Part shown: positions 63,540 to 64,000 of the stretch, in pieces
Position numbering within the stretch: position 1 is the first letter of the stretch
Layout of the letters: each line of letters starts with the position of its first letter
Origin: Draconibacterium sp.
GTDB taxonomy: Bacteria > Bacteroidota > Bacteroidia > Bacteroidales > Prolixibacteraceae
Assembly (NCBI GenBank): GCA_011620585.1
Contig: WOYV01000119.1
Span: forward strand, 1 to 64,000
Length of the DNA stretch: 64,000 nt
Direction: 5' to 3'
The notes under the pieces: model-generated
The model's database searches: none
What the model saw: only the letters and a program-made list of their open reading frames with translations
What the model was told of the DNA's origin: nothing
Position numbers and translations under genes: made by a program

Positions 63540-64000
63540 ATGAAACTTTCTAAATATACAAAGCTCGGATTCCTGATTGTCGTTTCACTTACTATACTTA
63601 TTTGGGGCCTCTCCTATTTAAAGGGCAACGACTTTTTCTCAAGCAGTCAGTACTATTACGTTTTTTACGATCGAATTGATGGTCTGGAAGAATCGAGTGA
63701 TGTAACATTGAATGGCTATAAAATCGGGAAAGTACGCCATGTTGAGTTCACTTCCGATAACAGTGGCCGGCTAATGGTTACCCTGGCGTTAGATGCCGGT
63801 TTTCAGATTCCTAAAAAATCCGTAGCGCAAATCGTTAGCAGCGACATTATGGGAACCCGATCTGTTAAACTGTTACTGAGCAAGGAAACAGAAATGTATC
63901 ATGCCAATGATACCCTGGTTGGAGCCATTGAAGAAGACTTAAAAGAACAAGTCAGCATGCAGGTACTTCCCTTAAAAAATAAAGCCGAAGAACTTTTAGG
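63540..64000 (+). CDS. MCE/MlaD family protein (truncated by window end)
   Basis: My translation from ATG 63540: MKLSKYTKLGFLIVVSLTILIWGLSYLKGNDFFSSSQYYYVFYDRIDGLEESSDVTLNGYKIGKVRHVEF, N-terminal TM then MCE domain. Confidence 0.9.
   Translation, partial: MKLSKYTKLGFLIVVSLTILIWGLSYLKGNDFFSSSQYYYVFYDRIDGLEESSDVTLNGYKIGKVRHVEFTSDNSGRLMVTLALDAGFQIPKKSVAQIVSSDIMGTRSVKLLLSKETEMYHANDTLVGAIEEDLKEQVSMQVLPLKNKAEELL

Overview
The window is a chromosomal segment of a Bacteroidetes bacterium, probably Marinilabiliales/Prolixibacteraceae-like. Lineage is inferred from TAnnTTTG promoters, Bat operon, BtuB/BtuG-type B12 uptake, T9SS sorting domain and mitochondrial-type TCA enzymes. It is gene-dense and mostly housekeeping: mltG, murB, an ftsE-like gene, gyrB, degP/htrA, rpoD, truA, rpsF-rpsR-rplI, ilvA, an lptD-like gene, an amidase and the start of an MCE/MlaD gene. 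There is a moxR-DUF58-batABCDE aerotolerance-type operon and an aconitase / two non-orthologous isocitrate dehydrogenases / citrate synthase cluster. A cobalamin riboswitch precedes a TonB receptor and a BtuG-like lipoprotein. I see no CRISPR array, prophage, tRNA, rRNA or intact mobile element. The most interesting signals are: (1) a matched pair of palindromic operators (TACTTTGnnTTTCAAAGT) flanking a small membrane-protein / winged-helix regulator / CreD locus; (2) three AAATCCAAA repeats at exact 33-bp spacing upstream of an AAA/DUF4143 ATPase; (3) at least six genes reduced to remnants, mostly by internal deletions (MazF-like toxin, CPBP protease, DUF4395, SQR-like oxidoreductase, nitroreductase, GH92); (4) two genes whose stop codon lies in the loop of a terminator-like hairpin. 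I did not find convincing evidence of a wholly new defence or mobile system. All family calls come from reading the translations, without database searches.
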